DNA of 64,000 nucleotides from Verrucomicrobium sp. BvORR106 (GCF_000739655.1 NZ_BATR01000051.1:1-64000); one strand, 5' to 3'. Shown: positions 32,243 through 41,965, counted from the stretch's first letter. Translations and numbers: made by a program. The notes: a model not told the origin generated them from the letters alone.

Positions 32243-34936
32243 TCAATCAACGTAGAGAAACTCGTTCGCACTCATGAGTGCGTGGCAGAGGGCCGCCAGA
32301 CTGAGTAGGGCCGGGTCGGCATTGGTCTTGGAAGGCGGGCCCACGGCATATTCCAGCGGGGCCGGGTGCTCTTTGTAAAAGGCCATCTGGGCGGTCACAA
32401 AGCCCACGGCGCGGGTGGCCTCCTCCGGTGACGCGGGACGTGCATAGGCCAGTTCATAGGCGCGGTGCACCTGAGCCGTGATGTCGGTGGGGCGCTCCTT
32501 TTGCAAGCGGGTGGCGAAGTGCTGGGCGTACTCCCGCATGGAGCCGTTGTTCATGAGCAGCAGAGACTGCGGGCTCACCGTGGTGCGGGGACGCTCGGAA
32601 CAGTTCGGCTCCATCATGCTGGGGGCGTCAAAGGTCTCCAGCATGCCCAGGGGCCGGGTGCGGCGTGCCTGGATGTAGATGCTGCGACGGTACTCCTCGC
32701 CGTTCAGCGGGATGATCTTGCCAGTCTGCCGCCCCGCCGTGTCCGCGGTGTCGATGCCAACCACGACCTGGCCTTCTTCATTGTACATGATCGGTACGGG
32801 TGGGCCGAACATCTTGGGAGTGAGCTTGCCCGTGACCGTGATCATGGCATCCCGCAGGGACTCAGCCTCCAGGCGGCGTACATTCATCCGGCCCACCAGG
32901 GCGTTGTCGGGATCGAGTTGTTCTTTCCTCGGATCCCGCGTGGAAGCCTGGCGGTAGGCGTGGCTGCTCATGATGAGGCGATGCAGCTTCTTGAGGCTCC
33001 ACCCTTCCTTCATGAAGCGGTCCGCCAGCCAGTCCAGCAGTTCAGGATGACTGGGCAGCTGTCCCAGATGGCCGAAATCTCCGGCGCTGGTGACGATGCC
33101 ACGACCAAAGTGGTGCATCCACACGCGGTTGACCATCACGCGAGCCAGCAGAGGATGGGTGCCGTCCGTGAGCGACTGGGCAAAGGCGAGGCGGCGCCCG
33201 CTGGTGGGGAGGCTGTTGTTTTTGACCGGGACATCCACGGTGCGTCGCCCACCCAGCACGGTGAGATCGCCCGGAGTCACCGCCTTCTTGGGCTGGTCGG
33301 GATCACCCCGGTGGAAGATGTAGGTCACCGGTACGGTGGCTCCCACGGGCTCCGTCAGGGCCTGCACGAATTCCTCCTTGGGTTTGCCGGCGCGCACAGC
33401 GGCGGCAGCGTCCGCCATCTTTTTGAGTTCCGCAGCGTGGTTGGTCTTGTAGGTGGTGTCGTACAGGTACAGCGAACCCCCGCTAAGCTTGTTGATGCTG
33501 GGGTGCTTGGCCAGCAGCTTCACCTGTTCGGGCGTGCGTTTCTTAACGTCCGCCTTGTAAGCGGCGCGCAGCGGTTCCCGCAGGGTTTCTTCGCGTTTGG
33601 CCAGTTCCTTTTCCAGCGTGGCGTCAATAAACTCCGCCTGCTTCGCCAGCCGGGCTTCGTCCAGCTTTTTGGCCTCCACCTCGATGGCGGCGGCCTCGGC
33701 GCGTTGCGCGTCATTCATCAGGGAGACGAGTCGGGCATTGGGAGCCTTCCACTTCTTCCAGTCGAGCGCGGGTTCTAGGAGAGCACGAATGCGGTGGTAG
33801 TCCGCGTGGCTGATGGGATCGTACCGGTGGTCGTGGCACTGGGCGCAGTCGATCGTCATGCCGTACAGCGCGCTGCCCATGATCTTGATGGTGTCCGCCA
33901 GCACCGCGTTGCGGGAGGCTTTGTCATCCATCACGCCGGTGCCGTCTGCGGCCATGCGAAGGAAGCCGGTGGCGGCCAGCTTGTCGGCGGCATCGGCAGA
34001 GAGGTTGCGGTAGGGCTGGGCCACCATCTCATCGCCGGCGAGCTGTTCGCGGACGAACTGGTCGAAGGGCTTGTCCTGATTCAGCGACTTGATCACGTAG
34101 TCACGGAAGCGGAAAGCGTGCAGGCGCTCGGTGTCCTTGTCCGTGTAGCCGTCGGAGTCGGAATAGCCTGCCACATCCAGCCAGTGACGGCCCCAGCGTT
34201 CGCCATAGTGAGGGGATTCCAGCAGGCGGGTGACCAGGCGGTCATAGGCACCGGGACGGGTGTCGCTGACAAATGCAGCCACCTCCTCTGGTGTGGGGGG
34301 CAGGCCGGTCAGGTCGAAGGTCGCCCGGCGGACAAGGGAGGCAGGGCTGGTTTCGGGAGACAACTCCATGCCCTGCTGGCGCAGGCGATAAAGGAGGAAG
34401 GCGTCGATGGGGTTGTCCACCCCGGGGCCCATGTCCGGCACCCGTGGGGACTGGATGGGCTGGAAGGCCCACCAGGCACGCTCTTCATCGGTGAAGGCGT
34501 ACTCTGGCCCCAGTTTTTCCGGTTCCGGCCGGGCAGTGTTCGCACCTTGATTGATCCAGTGCTCCACGATGGCGATCTCGGCGTCACTCAGCCTCTTTGC
34601 CCCCTTGGGCATTTCGCCCGACTTCAGCATCTCCAGAAGAAGGCTGTCGTGAGCCTTCCCTGGCACGATGGCGGGGCCAGTATCGCCTCCTTGGGCGAGG
34701 GACCGGCGCAAGCGTACGTCCAGACCGCCTTTGACTTCCCCGTCCTCGCCGTGGCAGTGGAAGCAATGTGCCTTCAGAACGGGCCGGACATCCTTTTCAT
34801 AGGTCAGGCCCTGGGCTGGTTGAGCAAGGGGGGCAGGGGCCGCCGCATGCAGTGCCGATCCTGCCAGAGCAGAGGCGACCGTGGCGGCGAGCACCACGAA
34901 CTGGCGGCGATGAAGGAGGGGGATGGGCCGGGTCAT
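32243..34936 (-). CDS. Planctomycete-type cytochrome c / DUF1549 / DUF1553 protein, second copy
   Basis: 897 aa from the ATG at 34936. An N-terminal signal (LHRRQFVVLAATVASALAG, with RR and a hydrophobic core) is followed by CFHCH in VLKAHCFHCHGEDGEVKGGL (PSCyt1), DUF1549 (SLVRRATFDLTGLPPTPEEV; a second CxxCH in MTIDCAQCHDHRYDPISH), and DUF1553 (LARVMVNRVWMHHFGRGIVT; RMNVRRLEAESLRDAM). A Lys/Ala/Glu-rich, probably coiled-coil, stretch lies between the two large domains, where the copy at 25750 has a discoidin domain instead. Partner DUF1501 is downstream. Confidence 0.92.
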   Translation of the reverse strand: MTRPIPLLHRRQFVVLAATVASALAGSALHAAAPAPLAQPAQGLTYEKDVRPVLKAHCFHCHGEDGEVKGGLDVRLRRSLAQGGDTGPAIVPGKAHDSLLLEMLKSGEMPKGAKRLSDAEIAIVEHWINQGANTARPEPEKLGPEYAFTDEERAWWAFQPIQSPRVPDMGPGVDNPIDAFLLYRLRQQGMELSPETSPASLVRRATFDLTGLPPTPEEVAAFVSDTRPGAYDRLVTRLLESPHYGERWGRHWLDVAGYSDSDGYTDKDTERLHAFRFRDYVIKSLNQDKPFDQFVREQLAGDEMVAQPYRNLSADAADKLAATGFLRMAADGTGVMDDKASRNAVLADTIKIMGSALYGMTIDCAQCHDHRYDPISHADYHRIRALLEPALDWKKWKAPNARLVSLMNDAQRAEAAAIEVEAKKLDEARLAKQAEFIDATLEKELAKREETLREPLRAAYKADVKKRTPEQVKLLAKHPSINKLSGGSLYLYDTTYKTNHAAELKKMADAAAAVRAGKPKEEFVQALTEPVGATVPVTYIFHRGDPDQPKKAVTPGDLTVLGGRRTVDVPVKNNSLPTSGRRLAFAQSLTDGTHPLLARVMVNRVWMHHFGRGIVTSAGDFGHLGQLPSHPELLDWLADRFMKEGWSLKKLHRLIMSSHAYRQASTRDPRKEQLDPDNALVGRMNVRRLEAESLRDAMITVTGKLTPKMFGPPVPIMYNEEGQVVVGIDTADTAGRQTGKIIPLNGEEYRRSIYIQARRTRPLGMLETFDAPSMMEPNCSERPRTTVSPQSLLLMNNGSMREYAQHFATRLQKERPTDITAQVHRAYELAYARPASPEEATRAVGFVTAQMAFYKEHPAPLEYAVGPPSKTNADPALLSLAALCHALMSANEFLYVD

Positions 34937-35110
34937 GAACACCTTGGGCCACATGGCCCGATGCGTTCAACTACGACCCTCTGAACCCTCTCTTTCCTCA
35001 GGGGCTTGAATCGGCCCTGGATTGACAATCTTTTTGAGAAATCGATACTTTTATGTCGCCTTTGGAGGTCTCCTCAGGAGAGGGTGGGGCAAACCTGCCT
35101 CCGAAATGCA

Positions 35111-37654
35111 TCAGTCCAGCTTCATCGGCGGGGGCGGTGCCAGCTTGATGGGAGTCGTCTTTTCCTGGGGGTCTTCCACCGGGATCGCGCGCTGCACCGT
35201 GGAGCCGTCTTCCAGCACTGGCTCAGCCCGGAGCACCGGTTGCACGGTGTTGTAGGGGTCTGCTCCCAGCACGGTGAGTCCCTTCATGCGGACGGGGGAG
35301 ACATTCGCCACTTCCGGGGATTGAGTGATGAGTTGATCCTTGATCGAGGCGGAGCCTAGTCCGGGAAACTCCTCGCCTCTTTCGCCGCTGCGATGCAGGT
35401 CGCAGAAGACGTCAAAGTTGGAACGCTGGCGCAGGGCCTCGCGGTAGGTGTTGCGGACGGCGCGGATCTTGCCGGTGGCCGGGTCGGGGATCTTGTCGTA
35501 GCAGGTGTCCAGAGCGCGCAGACCGCTGCGGCGGCATACTTCCACCATCTGCATGTCGTGAGGGGGCTGGATCTCCTCTGGCTTGAAATCCTTGATCGAA
35601 GCGTTCATCACGTCTGCCCACATTGGCAGGACCACCTTGTTGCTGAAAGCGCCTTCGTAGATCTGTTTTTGCTGGTCAAAGCCGGACCACACTCCGCAAG
35701 TCACGGCGCTGGTATAGCCGACGAACCACAAGTCCTTGAACTCATAGTGCGTGCCGGTCTTGCCCGCGGCGGGGAAGTCTTTGAGGCCATACTCGTCATA
35801 CGCCTTCTTGCCCGTGCCTTGGCGGAGCGCATCCACGAGGCAGGAGTGGGTCTGATAGGCTGCCACTTCGTCCATGGCCTCGGTCAGCACCTCTTCATCC
35901 TGCTTCACCTGGAAGATTACCTTGCCCGAATGATCCGTGATGCGGTGGATGATGGAGATCTGCTTGGGTCGTTTGCCCTTGTTGGCGAAGGAGCTGTAAG
36001 CCAGGCACATCTCGTCCAGTTTCACCTCACTAGCGCCGAGGAAGGAACTGGGGTAATCGCGAAGGGGAGATTTGATGCCAGCCTTGGCCACCAGGTCCTT
36101 CACCGCGGGTAGTCCCAGCTCCAGGCCGAGGCGGGCGGTGGCGGCCGTGCGGCTCTGACTGAGGGCTTCGCGGGCGGAAATGCTCGTGCCGTACACCAGG
36201 CGGGCGTCCTGCTCCGTGCCCCATTCCCCCAGGATGCCCTGAAGGCCCCCGATCATCACGTAGCGGTTGTCCAGCGGGCCGTCCTTGAGGCGTTGCGGAG
36301 GGAAGTATTCCGGGCTCTGGAACGCAGTGGCGTACACAAACGGGAGGAAGGCCGTTCCTGCCGGGCGGCGGGATTGCACGGCCCGGTTGAACATGCTGTC
36401 CACGAAGTCACGTCCTCCCACCATGGCCAGCACGCCGCCATCGCGGTTGTCGATCGCCAGCACCGCCGTTTGCAGGTACTCCGGCTGGGGTTTGGGAGTG
36501 TCTTCTGGAATGGTCTTGGCATTGATCCTCTTCTTGTACTCGTCCAGAAGGGCGCGGTAGTACGAGTAGGTCTGGTGCTTGTAGCCCGGGGTGCTTTCCA
36601 CCTCTTCCATGCGCTTCTTAACGGAAGCCTCTGCGGTCCGCTGGAGATTGCCATCGATGGAGGTGTAGATGTTGAACCCACCAATCTGGGCCGCCTCTTC
36701 GCCGATGATGGCGATGGCCTGCTGGCGGATCTCCTCGTAAATGTAGGTCAGGCGGATGTCCGCCGTACGCGGGGAGGTCACCACGGGCTGGGCGGAGTAG
36801 GTATCGCGCTCGTCCTTGGAGATGTAACCCTCCTCATACATGCGATCCAGCACATGGTTGCGGGACTTCTTGGAGCGCTCGGGATGGCGCAGGGGCTGAA
36901 GATTGTTCGGGCTCTTGATGAGACCGCACAGGGTGGCGCTTTCCAGCAGGGTGATGTCCCGCACTTCTTTGCCGAAGTAGCCCTTGGAGGCGGCCTGGAT
37001 GCCGTAGAAGCCTGCTCCGAAGTAAATGCGGTTCAGGTACATCTCAAGGATCTCTGACTTCGAGTACTTCTTCTCGATGCGTTCCGCTGCGAACCACTCC
37101 ACGATCTTGCGTTGATAGCGGGAGTTCTTGTCGGTCGTCTCCATCTTCTTCAGGTCGAAGGCGCCGCGCGCGAGCTGCTGGGTAATGGTGCTCGCCCCCT
37201 GATTCTCTTCACCAGCCTTGTAGTTCAGGTAGATGGCGCGCAGGATGCCCATCACATCCACGCCGCTGTGCTGGAAGTAGCGGGAGTCTTCTGCGGAGGT
37301 GAGGGCCTGGATGAAGTGCATCGGCACGTCGTCCACCTTGATGGGGGTGCGGTTCTGCACGTAGATTTTGCCCACTTCCTCGCCCTTGCGATCCATGATC
37401 CGGCTGGCGACTTCGATCTTCTGCAGATCTGCGATATCCAGCGCTTCAGCCTGCTCCTGGAGCGGGGCCAGAATGGCCATGATCATGCCGAAGGCGGTCA
37501 CACCGATGATTAACGTCACCACAACCAGCGCGCCGAACCAGCCGCGTTTGTAGATCGGCACTCGCCGCCGGACGTTGCCCCCCTTGCCCGGAGGGCGGGG
37601 GGACGTGCTCTTCATCAAGCTGCGGGCAATGGGATTGACTTCCTGATCGGACAT
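35111..37654 (-). CDS. Penicillin-binding protein 1A-like, transpeptidase motifs degenerate
   Basis: 847 aa. A basic N-terminus and one transmembrane helix (~40-62) precede a complete GT51 glycosyltransferase domain (EDSRYFQHSGVD, QGASTITQQLAR, RKIVEWFAAERIEKKYSKSE, EMYLNRIYFG). The transpeptidase domain keeps KTGT (632-635) but the SxxK box reads TAFL (434-437, in PAGTAFLPF) and the SxN box reads SRT (501-503), so the nucleophilic Ser, the Lys and the Asn are all replaced. It should polymerise glycan strands, but peptide cross-linking looks doubtful. Divergent from MidA with only 50 bp between starts. Confidence 0.88.
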   Translation of the reverse strand: MSDQEVNPIARSLMKSTSPRPPGKGGNVRRRVPIYKRGWFGALVVVTLIIGVTAFGMIMAILAPLQEQAEALDIADLQKIEVASRIMDRKGEEVGKIYVQNRTPIKVDDVPMHFIQALTSAEDSRYFQHSGVDVMGILRAIYLNYKAGEENQGASTITQQLARGAFDLKKMETTDKNSRYQRKIVEWFAAERIEKKYSKSEILEMYLNRIYFGAGFYGIQAASKGYFGKEVRDITLLESATLCGLIKSPNNLQPLRHPERSKKSRNHVLDRMYEEGYISKDERDTYSAQPVVTSPRTADIRLTYIYEEIRQQAIAIIGEEAAQIGGFNIYTSIDGNLQRTAEASVKKRMEEVESTPGYKHQTYSYYRALLDEYKKRINAKTIPEDTPKPQPEYLQTAVLAIDNRDGGVLAMVGGRDFVDSMFNRAVQSRRPAGTAFLPFVYATAFQSPEYFPPQRLKDGPLDNRYVMIGGLQGILGEWGTEQDARLVYGTSISAREALSQSRTAATARLGLELGLPAVKDLVAKAGIKSPLRDYPSSFLGASEVKLDEMCLAYSSFANKGKRPKQISIIHRITDHSGKVIFQVKQDEEVLTEAMDEVAAYQTHSCLVDALRQGTGKKAYDEYGLKDFPAAGKTGTHYEFKDLWFVGYTSAVTCGVWSGFDQQKQIYEGAFSNKVVLPMWADVMNASIKDFKPEEIQPPHDMQMVEVCRRSGLRALDTCYDKIPDPATGKIRAVRNTYREALRQRSNFDVFCDLHRSGERGEEFPGLGSASIKDQLITQSPEVANVSPVRMKGLTVLGADPYNTVQPVLRAEPVLEDGSTVQRAIPVEDPQEKTTPIKLAPPPPMKLD

Positions 37655-37704
37655 TTCGGCAGTTTACGTTGAGGGGAGAAAGCAGTATAGCGGCCAAATC
37701 TCAC

Positions 37705-38877
37705 ATGGCGAATGCAATCCCTCGGGTGCCCGAAGTGCTTATAGAACGACTGACCCGTGCTCCGGGAAAGGCCGTTCCTTGGGCGGAAGTGATGCAACTC
37801 GCTCTGTATGAACCGCTCGTGGGGTACTATCGCCAGGGGGTGCGCCGCATCGGCCGGGGCGGTGATTTTTATACCAGCGTCAGCGTCGGCTCCCTGTATG
37901 GTGACTTGCTCGCTGAATACGTCGCCAGCGTGTGGTCGGCGGCCGGGCAGCCGACGGGGTTTGGCATTCTGGAGCAGGGGGCTCACGATGGCACCTTGGC
38001 GAGGGATCTGCTGGAGGCAGTGGAGCGTCGCCATCCGGACCTGGCGGCCGTGCTGGCCTATGTGATCATCGACCCGGATGATGCGCTTCGGGAGGCCCAG
38101 CAGTCGCGCGTGGGGCCTGAGTTCGCGTCCCGTCTGACCCACGTTGCTGCGTGGACGGAAGTGCCTGTCATTCAGGGTGTTCTGATCTGCAATGAGTTGC
38201 TGGATGCCTTCGCGGTACATCGGATTGAATTCACCTCCGACGGATGGAGGGAGCTGCATGTGACCGCCCGGGAGGATGGGGCGTTCGAGTTTATCCAGGG
38301 GCCTCCCTCCACATCAGCCTTGGAGGCTGAACTGGCGCGCCTCGGGGATGATTTCCCCGCGGGCTTCGTCACTGAGCTGAATGTGGCCATGCTGAGCTGG
38401 CTGGAGGAGGTCTCGCAGAGCGCCTTCACCGGGGAGATTTTGTTGGCCGACTACGGTCATGCCGCGAGGGAGTACTACATCCCGGAGCGCAATGGAGGCA
38501 CCCTCCGCCGCTACTACCAGCACCGGACGGATGACCGGGTGCTGGAGGATCTGGGCGAGGCGGACCTCACCGCCCATGTGAACTTCACCCGCCTCGCCGA
38601 GCGGGGCATCGAGCTGGGCATGACCGTGAGGGAATTCATTGAGCAGGGCCGCTTTCTCACGCACGTTGCGGCGGGCTTGCTCCGCCAGCCGGGGTTTTCC
38701 CCTGAGCCCGCCTGGATGCGCCAGTTTCAAACTCTCACCCATCCTGGGCACCTCGGACATGCCTTCCAGATCCTCACGTTGCAAAAGGGCGGCGAGGCGA
38801 TCCAGGCGAAGCCGGACGAGGCGCGGAGGGAGGCCGCGTTGCGCAGACTTGGCATAGAGTCCGCTCCCAGCTACTAG
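37705..38877 (+). CDS. SAM-dependent methyltransferase, MidA/NDUFAF7 family
   Basis: 390 aa from the ATG at 37705. Family features: YEPLVGYY near the start, GRGGDFYTSVSVGSLYGDLLA, ILEQGAHDGTLARDLLEA (SAM-binding loop), ICNELLDAFAVHRIE, and EILLADYGHAAREYY. Eukaryotic NDUFAF7 methylates an arginine of complex I NDUFS2; the bacterial target is not established. It is followed after 10 bp by the phosphatidylserine decarboxylase gene. Confidence 0.85.
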   Translation: MANAIPRVPEVLIERLTRAPGKAVPWAEVMQLALYEPLVGYYRQGVRRIGRGGDFYTSVSVGSLYGDLLAEYVASVWSAAGQPTGFGILEQGAHDGTLARDLLEAVERRHPDLAAVLAYVIIDPDDALREAQQSRVGPEFASRLTHVAAWTEVPVIQGVLICNELLDAFAVHRIEFTSDGWRELHVTAREDGAFEFIQGPPSTSALEAELARLGDDFPAGFVTELNVAMLSWLEEVSQSAFTGEILLADYGHAAREYYIPERNGGTLRRYYQHRTDDRVLEDLGEADLTAHVNFTRLAERGIELGMTVREFIEQGRFLTHVAAGLLRQPGFSPEPAWMRQFQTLTHPGHLGHAFQILTLQKGGEAIQAKPDEARREAALRRLGIESAPSY

Positions 38878-38887
38878 ATCCCATTGC

Positions 38888-39793
38888 ATGTCAGAGCCAG
38901 TCACCTACTACAACCGCTACACCCGGGAAACAGAGACCGAGACCATTTATGGCGAGGGGTTTCTGCGCTGGGCCTATGAAAAACCAATGGGGAGGGTGGC
39001 CGTGTGGGCGCTGGTGAAGCGCTCTCTTTTTTCCAAATGGTACGGGCACAGGATGAGCCAGTGGAAGAGCCGTCAGCGGGTGCAGCCTTTCATTGAAAAG
39101 TATCACATTTCCGTGGAGGAGATGGCCGGTGACCCGCAGCGGTTCCCGAGCTTCAACGCCTTTTTTGCCCGGCGGCTGAAGCCCGAAGCCCGCCCGATCA
39201 CCCCGGAGCCTGAGGACGTGGCGTTTCCCGCGGATGGCCGGCATTTTGCGATTCCCGATATCGGCACCAATGACGGCATCTTTGTAAAAGGGGTGTCGTT
39301 TGATCTCTCGGCCCTTCTGGGGGATGCGGCGCTGGCAGAGAGGTACCTGCGAGGCTCCCTGCTCATCTCCCGGCTCTGCCCGGTGGACTATCACCGCTTT
39401 CATTTTCCCGTGGGCGGGCTTCCCGGGAAAGCCCGGCTGATCAACGGGCCGCTGTACTCCGTGAGCCCTATTGCCTTGCGGGAGCGACCCACGCTGTTGT
39501 GGGAGAACAAGCGGTACATCACCGTGGTAAAGACCCAGGATTTCGGTGAGGTGCTTTGCCTTGAGATCGGCGCGACCTGCGTGGGCTCCACCCACCAGAC
39601 CTACCGCCTGGGGGCTGAAGTGGCCAAGGGCGAGGAAAAAGGGTACTTCACCTTTGGAGGCTCCTGCGTCATCACCATTTTCGAACCAGGCCGCATCAAG
39701 TTCTCACCCGACCTGCTGGAGCAGAGCGGGAAGGGCATTGAGATGTATGCCCGGATGGGGGACGTCATGGCCACGAAGGCCACGACGTTCTGA
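38888..39793 (+). CDS. psd: Phosphatidylserine decarboxylase proenzyme
   Basis: 301 aa, pyruvoyl-dependent. It makes phosphatidylethanolamine from phosphatidylserine at the inner membrane. The autocleavage site is GST in GATCVGSTHQTY (the Ser becomes the pyruvoyl group), preceded by the typical LCPVDYHRFHFPVGG histidine segment and followed by EKGYFTFGGSCVITIFEPG. An N-terminal region of ~95 residues places it in the larger-type group of PSDs. ATG at 38888. In the same operon as the methyltransferase at 37705. Confidence 0.95.
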   Translation: MSEPVTYYNRYTRETETETIYGEGFLRWAYEKPMGRVAVWALVKRSLFSKWYGHRMSQWKSRQRVQPFIEKYHISVEEMAGDPQRFPSFNAFFARRLKPEARPITPEPEDVAFPADGRHFAIPDIGTNDGIFVKGVSFDLSALLGDAALAERYLRGSLLISRLCPVDYHRFHFPVGGLPGKARLINGPLYSVSPIALRERPTLLWENKRYITVVKTQDFGEVLCLEIGATCVGSTHQTYRLGAEVAKGEEKGYFTFGGSCVITIFEPGRIKFSPDLLEQSGKGIEMYARMGDVMATKATTF

Positions 39794-39813
39794 GTTCGCC
39801 GAAAGCAAGACCA

Positions 39814-40599
39814 CTACGGAATGTAACGGGAGCCCGTGTCAGGCAGGTCGGAGTCCGCTTCCTCCTGTGTGGCCCGGCTGGACCCCGGCGCAATGAGCGA
39901 GCGCAACTCCGCGACCTCGGCCCGGAGGGATGCCAGTTCCTGCTCCATGCGCCCGCGCCAGTCGGCATCGTACACGGCCGTCGGCGACACGTTGACGGCG
40001 GCCACGGCGGGTGAGGATGAACTGGCCACACCGGGTTCCACCAAGCCCGAAAGCAAATGGGCAAAGGTCACCGTCTTGCGCCCGCCTCCCGGGGCAAACT
40101 GCACCGCCAGCGGATGGCCTGGGTAGTCGATGAGCTTGTGAAGTTCATGTTCGACCGCGGGAATGTCGGCAAAGACGTGAAGCCGCTCCGTGCGCTGGCG
40201 CAGCTCGCCTGAGGTTTGCACCCCGCGCAGCATGAGGGCCGCCAGCAGGGCGATGGTGGGCTTGGTCAGGAAGCCAAACTTGGAGTCCAGCGTGTGCTTG
40301 TATTTTTGCACTCGCGCGCCCACCAGGGTGAGTTGCAGGACATAACCACGGCGCTTCAGGCCGTCCAGCGCCTCCAGCACGGTGTCTTCGTCATAGCGCA
40401 CCACGGGTTCGCGGTTCGTGGTCTGGTTGCAGGCGTTGACCAGGGCATTGAGCGTCAGAGGATAGGCCTCAGGAGTGGTGGCCTCCTTCTCAATCAAGCA
40501 GCCCAGCACCCGGACCTGCTCTGCAGTGAGGGGGATGAGTGCGGGGGCTTCGACTGGGGATTCGCTGTCTGAGGCGTCGGGGAGGGTGTCCATGTCCAT
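39814..40599 (-). CDS. DUF480 family protein, YceH-like
   Basis: 261 aa. YceH-family signature at the start (PLTAEQVRVLGCLIEKEATTPEAYPLTLNAL, NQTTNREPVVRYDEDTV) and LTKPTIALLAALMLRGVQTSGELRQRTERLH. These are tandem winged-helix proteins of unknown function. The last ~80 residues are an added coiled-coil-like tail (RMEQELASLRAEVAELRSLI) with low-complexity ends. It converges with psd and lies 37 bp after the LysR gene. Confidence 0.88.
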   Translation of the reverse strand: MDMDTLPDASDSESPVEAPALIPLTAEQVRVLGCLIEKEATTPEAYPLTLNALVNACNQTTNREPVVRYDEDTVLEALDGLKRRGYVLQLTLVGARVQKYKHTLDSKFGFLTKPTIALLAALMLRGVQTSGELRQRTERLHVFADIPAVEHELHKLIDYPGHPLAVQFAPGGGRKTVTFAHLLSGLVEPGVASSSSPAVAAVNVSPTAVYDADWRGRMEQELASLRAEVAELRSLIAPGSSRATQEEADSDLPDTGSRYIP

Positions 40600-40636
40600 G
40601 GTGAAGGGCGATTCTAGCTAAAGAGCACGCCTTCGA

Positions 40637-41533
40637 TCAAGTCCTGGATGTGTTTTGGGAGCGGCGCGTGACCATTACGATCTGGCGCTCGAACCGCACG
40701 GGCAGGGGGACCCGTTGGATAGCCTTCTTCCTCGGATAGGCCGCCAGGGCGCGTCTCGAGACCCAGCTCGCTCCCAGCCCCATCGCGACCAGCTGGATGA
40801 GGATCTCGAAGTTGTCCAGTTCCATGGCCGGCTTGGTGGGAAAGCCCTGCTCTTGCAGCCAACTGGCGAGCTTTTGTCCGGTGTGGCTCTGCTGGCCGAG
40901 GTGCATCCAGGTCTGCTGTTCGAGCCACTCATGAAGCGTCGCCGCGGGCCACGGAGCAGGTGCCGACGGCAGATGCGCCTGGGCACCGACGATGAGTTCA
41001 AACTCATCCGCGAAGCTGTGTTGGACCTGGAGGGAGGAATTGAGTTTCTCAGGTGCGGTGAGAATCGCGATGTCCAGCCGGTGATCCAGCAACGCCACGA
41101 GCAAGCCCACCCCGGCATCGTGGGAAATTTTCAACCGGACCTCCGGTGACTTCCGGTGGAACGGGAGAAGGAACCCTGGCAGCGAGGCCAGACCGACAGA
41201 ACGGGAGAAACCGACCCGCACCGTCCTGGCCGCGTCCACGTGCTCTTCTTTGAATCTCCGCAGGCTCGCTTCCAGGGAGCCGTTCAGCTGACGGGCTTCC
41301 GCTAGGAGTGCGTGGCCAGCATCCGTCAAGGTGACCTTGCGGGTGGTTCGTTCCAGCAGGGTGACTCCCAGGCGGTTTTCCATACCCTGAATCTGACGGG
41401 TCACTGCGCTCTGGGAGACGCCGGCGATTCCCGCCGCCCGAGTGAAACTGCCCTCGATCGCCACCAGTTCGAACAAGTGCATCGAATACAGATCCACAGG
41501 GCGCGTGGCCAGGTATTCATGCCTCATGAGCAT
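40637..41533 (-). CDS. LysR-family transcriptional regulator
   Basis: 298 aa. An N-terminal winged helix-turn-helix (GSFTRAAGIAGVSQSAVTRQIQ, RLGVTLLERTTRKVTLTDAG) is followed by a periplasmic-binding-like effector domain (about residues 95-295). Start is one of two nearby ATGs (41533 or 41527). It is divergent from the ferredoxin gene at 41643, the arrangement LysR regulators often have with their targets, so regulation of the ferredoxin is possible but not shown. Effector unknown. Confidence 0.92.
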   Translation of the reverse strand: MLMRHEYLATRPVDLYSMHLFELVAIEGSFTRAAGIAGVSQSAVTRQIQGMENRLGVTLLERTTRKVTLTDAGHALLAEARQLNGSLEASLRRFKEEHVDAARTVRVGFSRSVGLASLPGFLLPFHRKSPEVRLKISHDAGVGLLVALLDHRLDIAILTAPEKLNSSLQVQHSFADEFELIVGAQAHLPSAPAPWPAATLHEWLEQQTWMHLGQQSHTGQKLASWLQEQGFPTKPAMELDNFEILIQLVAMGLGASWVSRRALAAYPRKKAIQRVPLPVRFERQIVMVTRRSQNTSRT

Positions 41534-41642
41534 GAGTATATGACATTAATGAATTTCTAGCAATTGGATGGATGGGGAAGAGTGGGAGAGACGGAAGGTC
41601 AAACTTCAAAACTCAAACGACAAACTTCAACCGACTGAGATC

Positions 41643-41885
41643 ATGCCCAATCCCCATTCCAAAGCTCCTGCCAACCACGAGGGACCCTACTACGTGGACA
41701 CCGACTGCATTGACTGCTGCGGCTGCCGGGAGATTGCTCCGCGGCACTTCGGGTTCGATGAAGACACGGGCCTTTCTTATGTGATGCGGCAGCCGGAGAC
41801 CGCGGAGGAAAAGGAGATTGTGAACGAGGCCATGAACCACTGCCCGACGGAGTCGATCGGGAACGATGGGGAGGAAGAAGGATGA
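41643..41885 (+). CDS. Single-cluster [4Fe-4S] ferredoxin
   Basis: 80 aa from the ATG at 41643. A Cys-x2-Cys-x2-Cys arrangement in DTDCIDCCGCREIAP, with an extra Cys next to the second, and a distal CPTES cysteine give four cluster ligands, as in Fer4_13/15-type ferredoxins. The acidic C-terminus (NDGEEEG) is typical of soluble electron carriers. Divergent from the LysR gene; followed by a hairpin and the third repeat region. Confidence 0.85.
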   Translation: MPNPHSKAPANHEGPYYVDTDCIDCCGCREIAPRHFGFDEDTGLSYVMRQPETAEEKEIVNEAMNHCPTESIGNDGEEEG

Positions 41886-41895
41886 AGACACTAGG

Positions 41896-41923
41896 CCCCA
41901 GACGTCAGACTTGAGGTCTGGGG
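41896..41923 (+). terminator. Hairpin downstream of the ferredoxin gene
   Basis: CCCCAGAC pairs with GTCTGGGG (12-nt loop), starting about 10 bp after the stop codon. There is no T-run, so it may act weakly or protect the 3' end. Confidence 0.4.
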
Positions 41924-41965
41924 TGGTTGGACGGTGGTGAACCTCTGATGTGGCGTGATGAGTTC

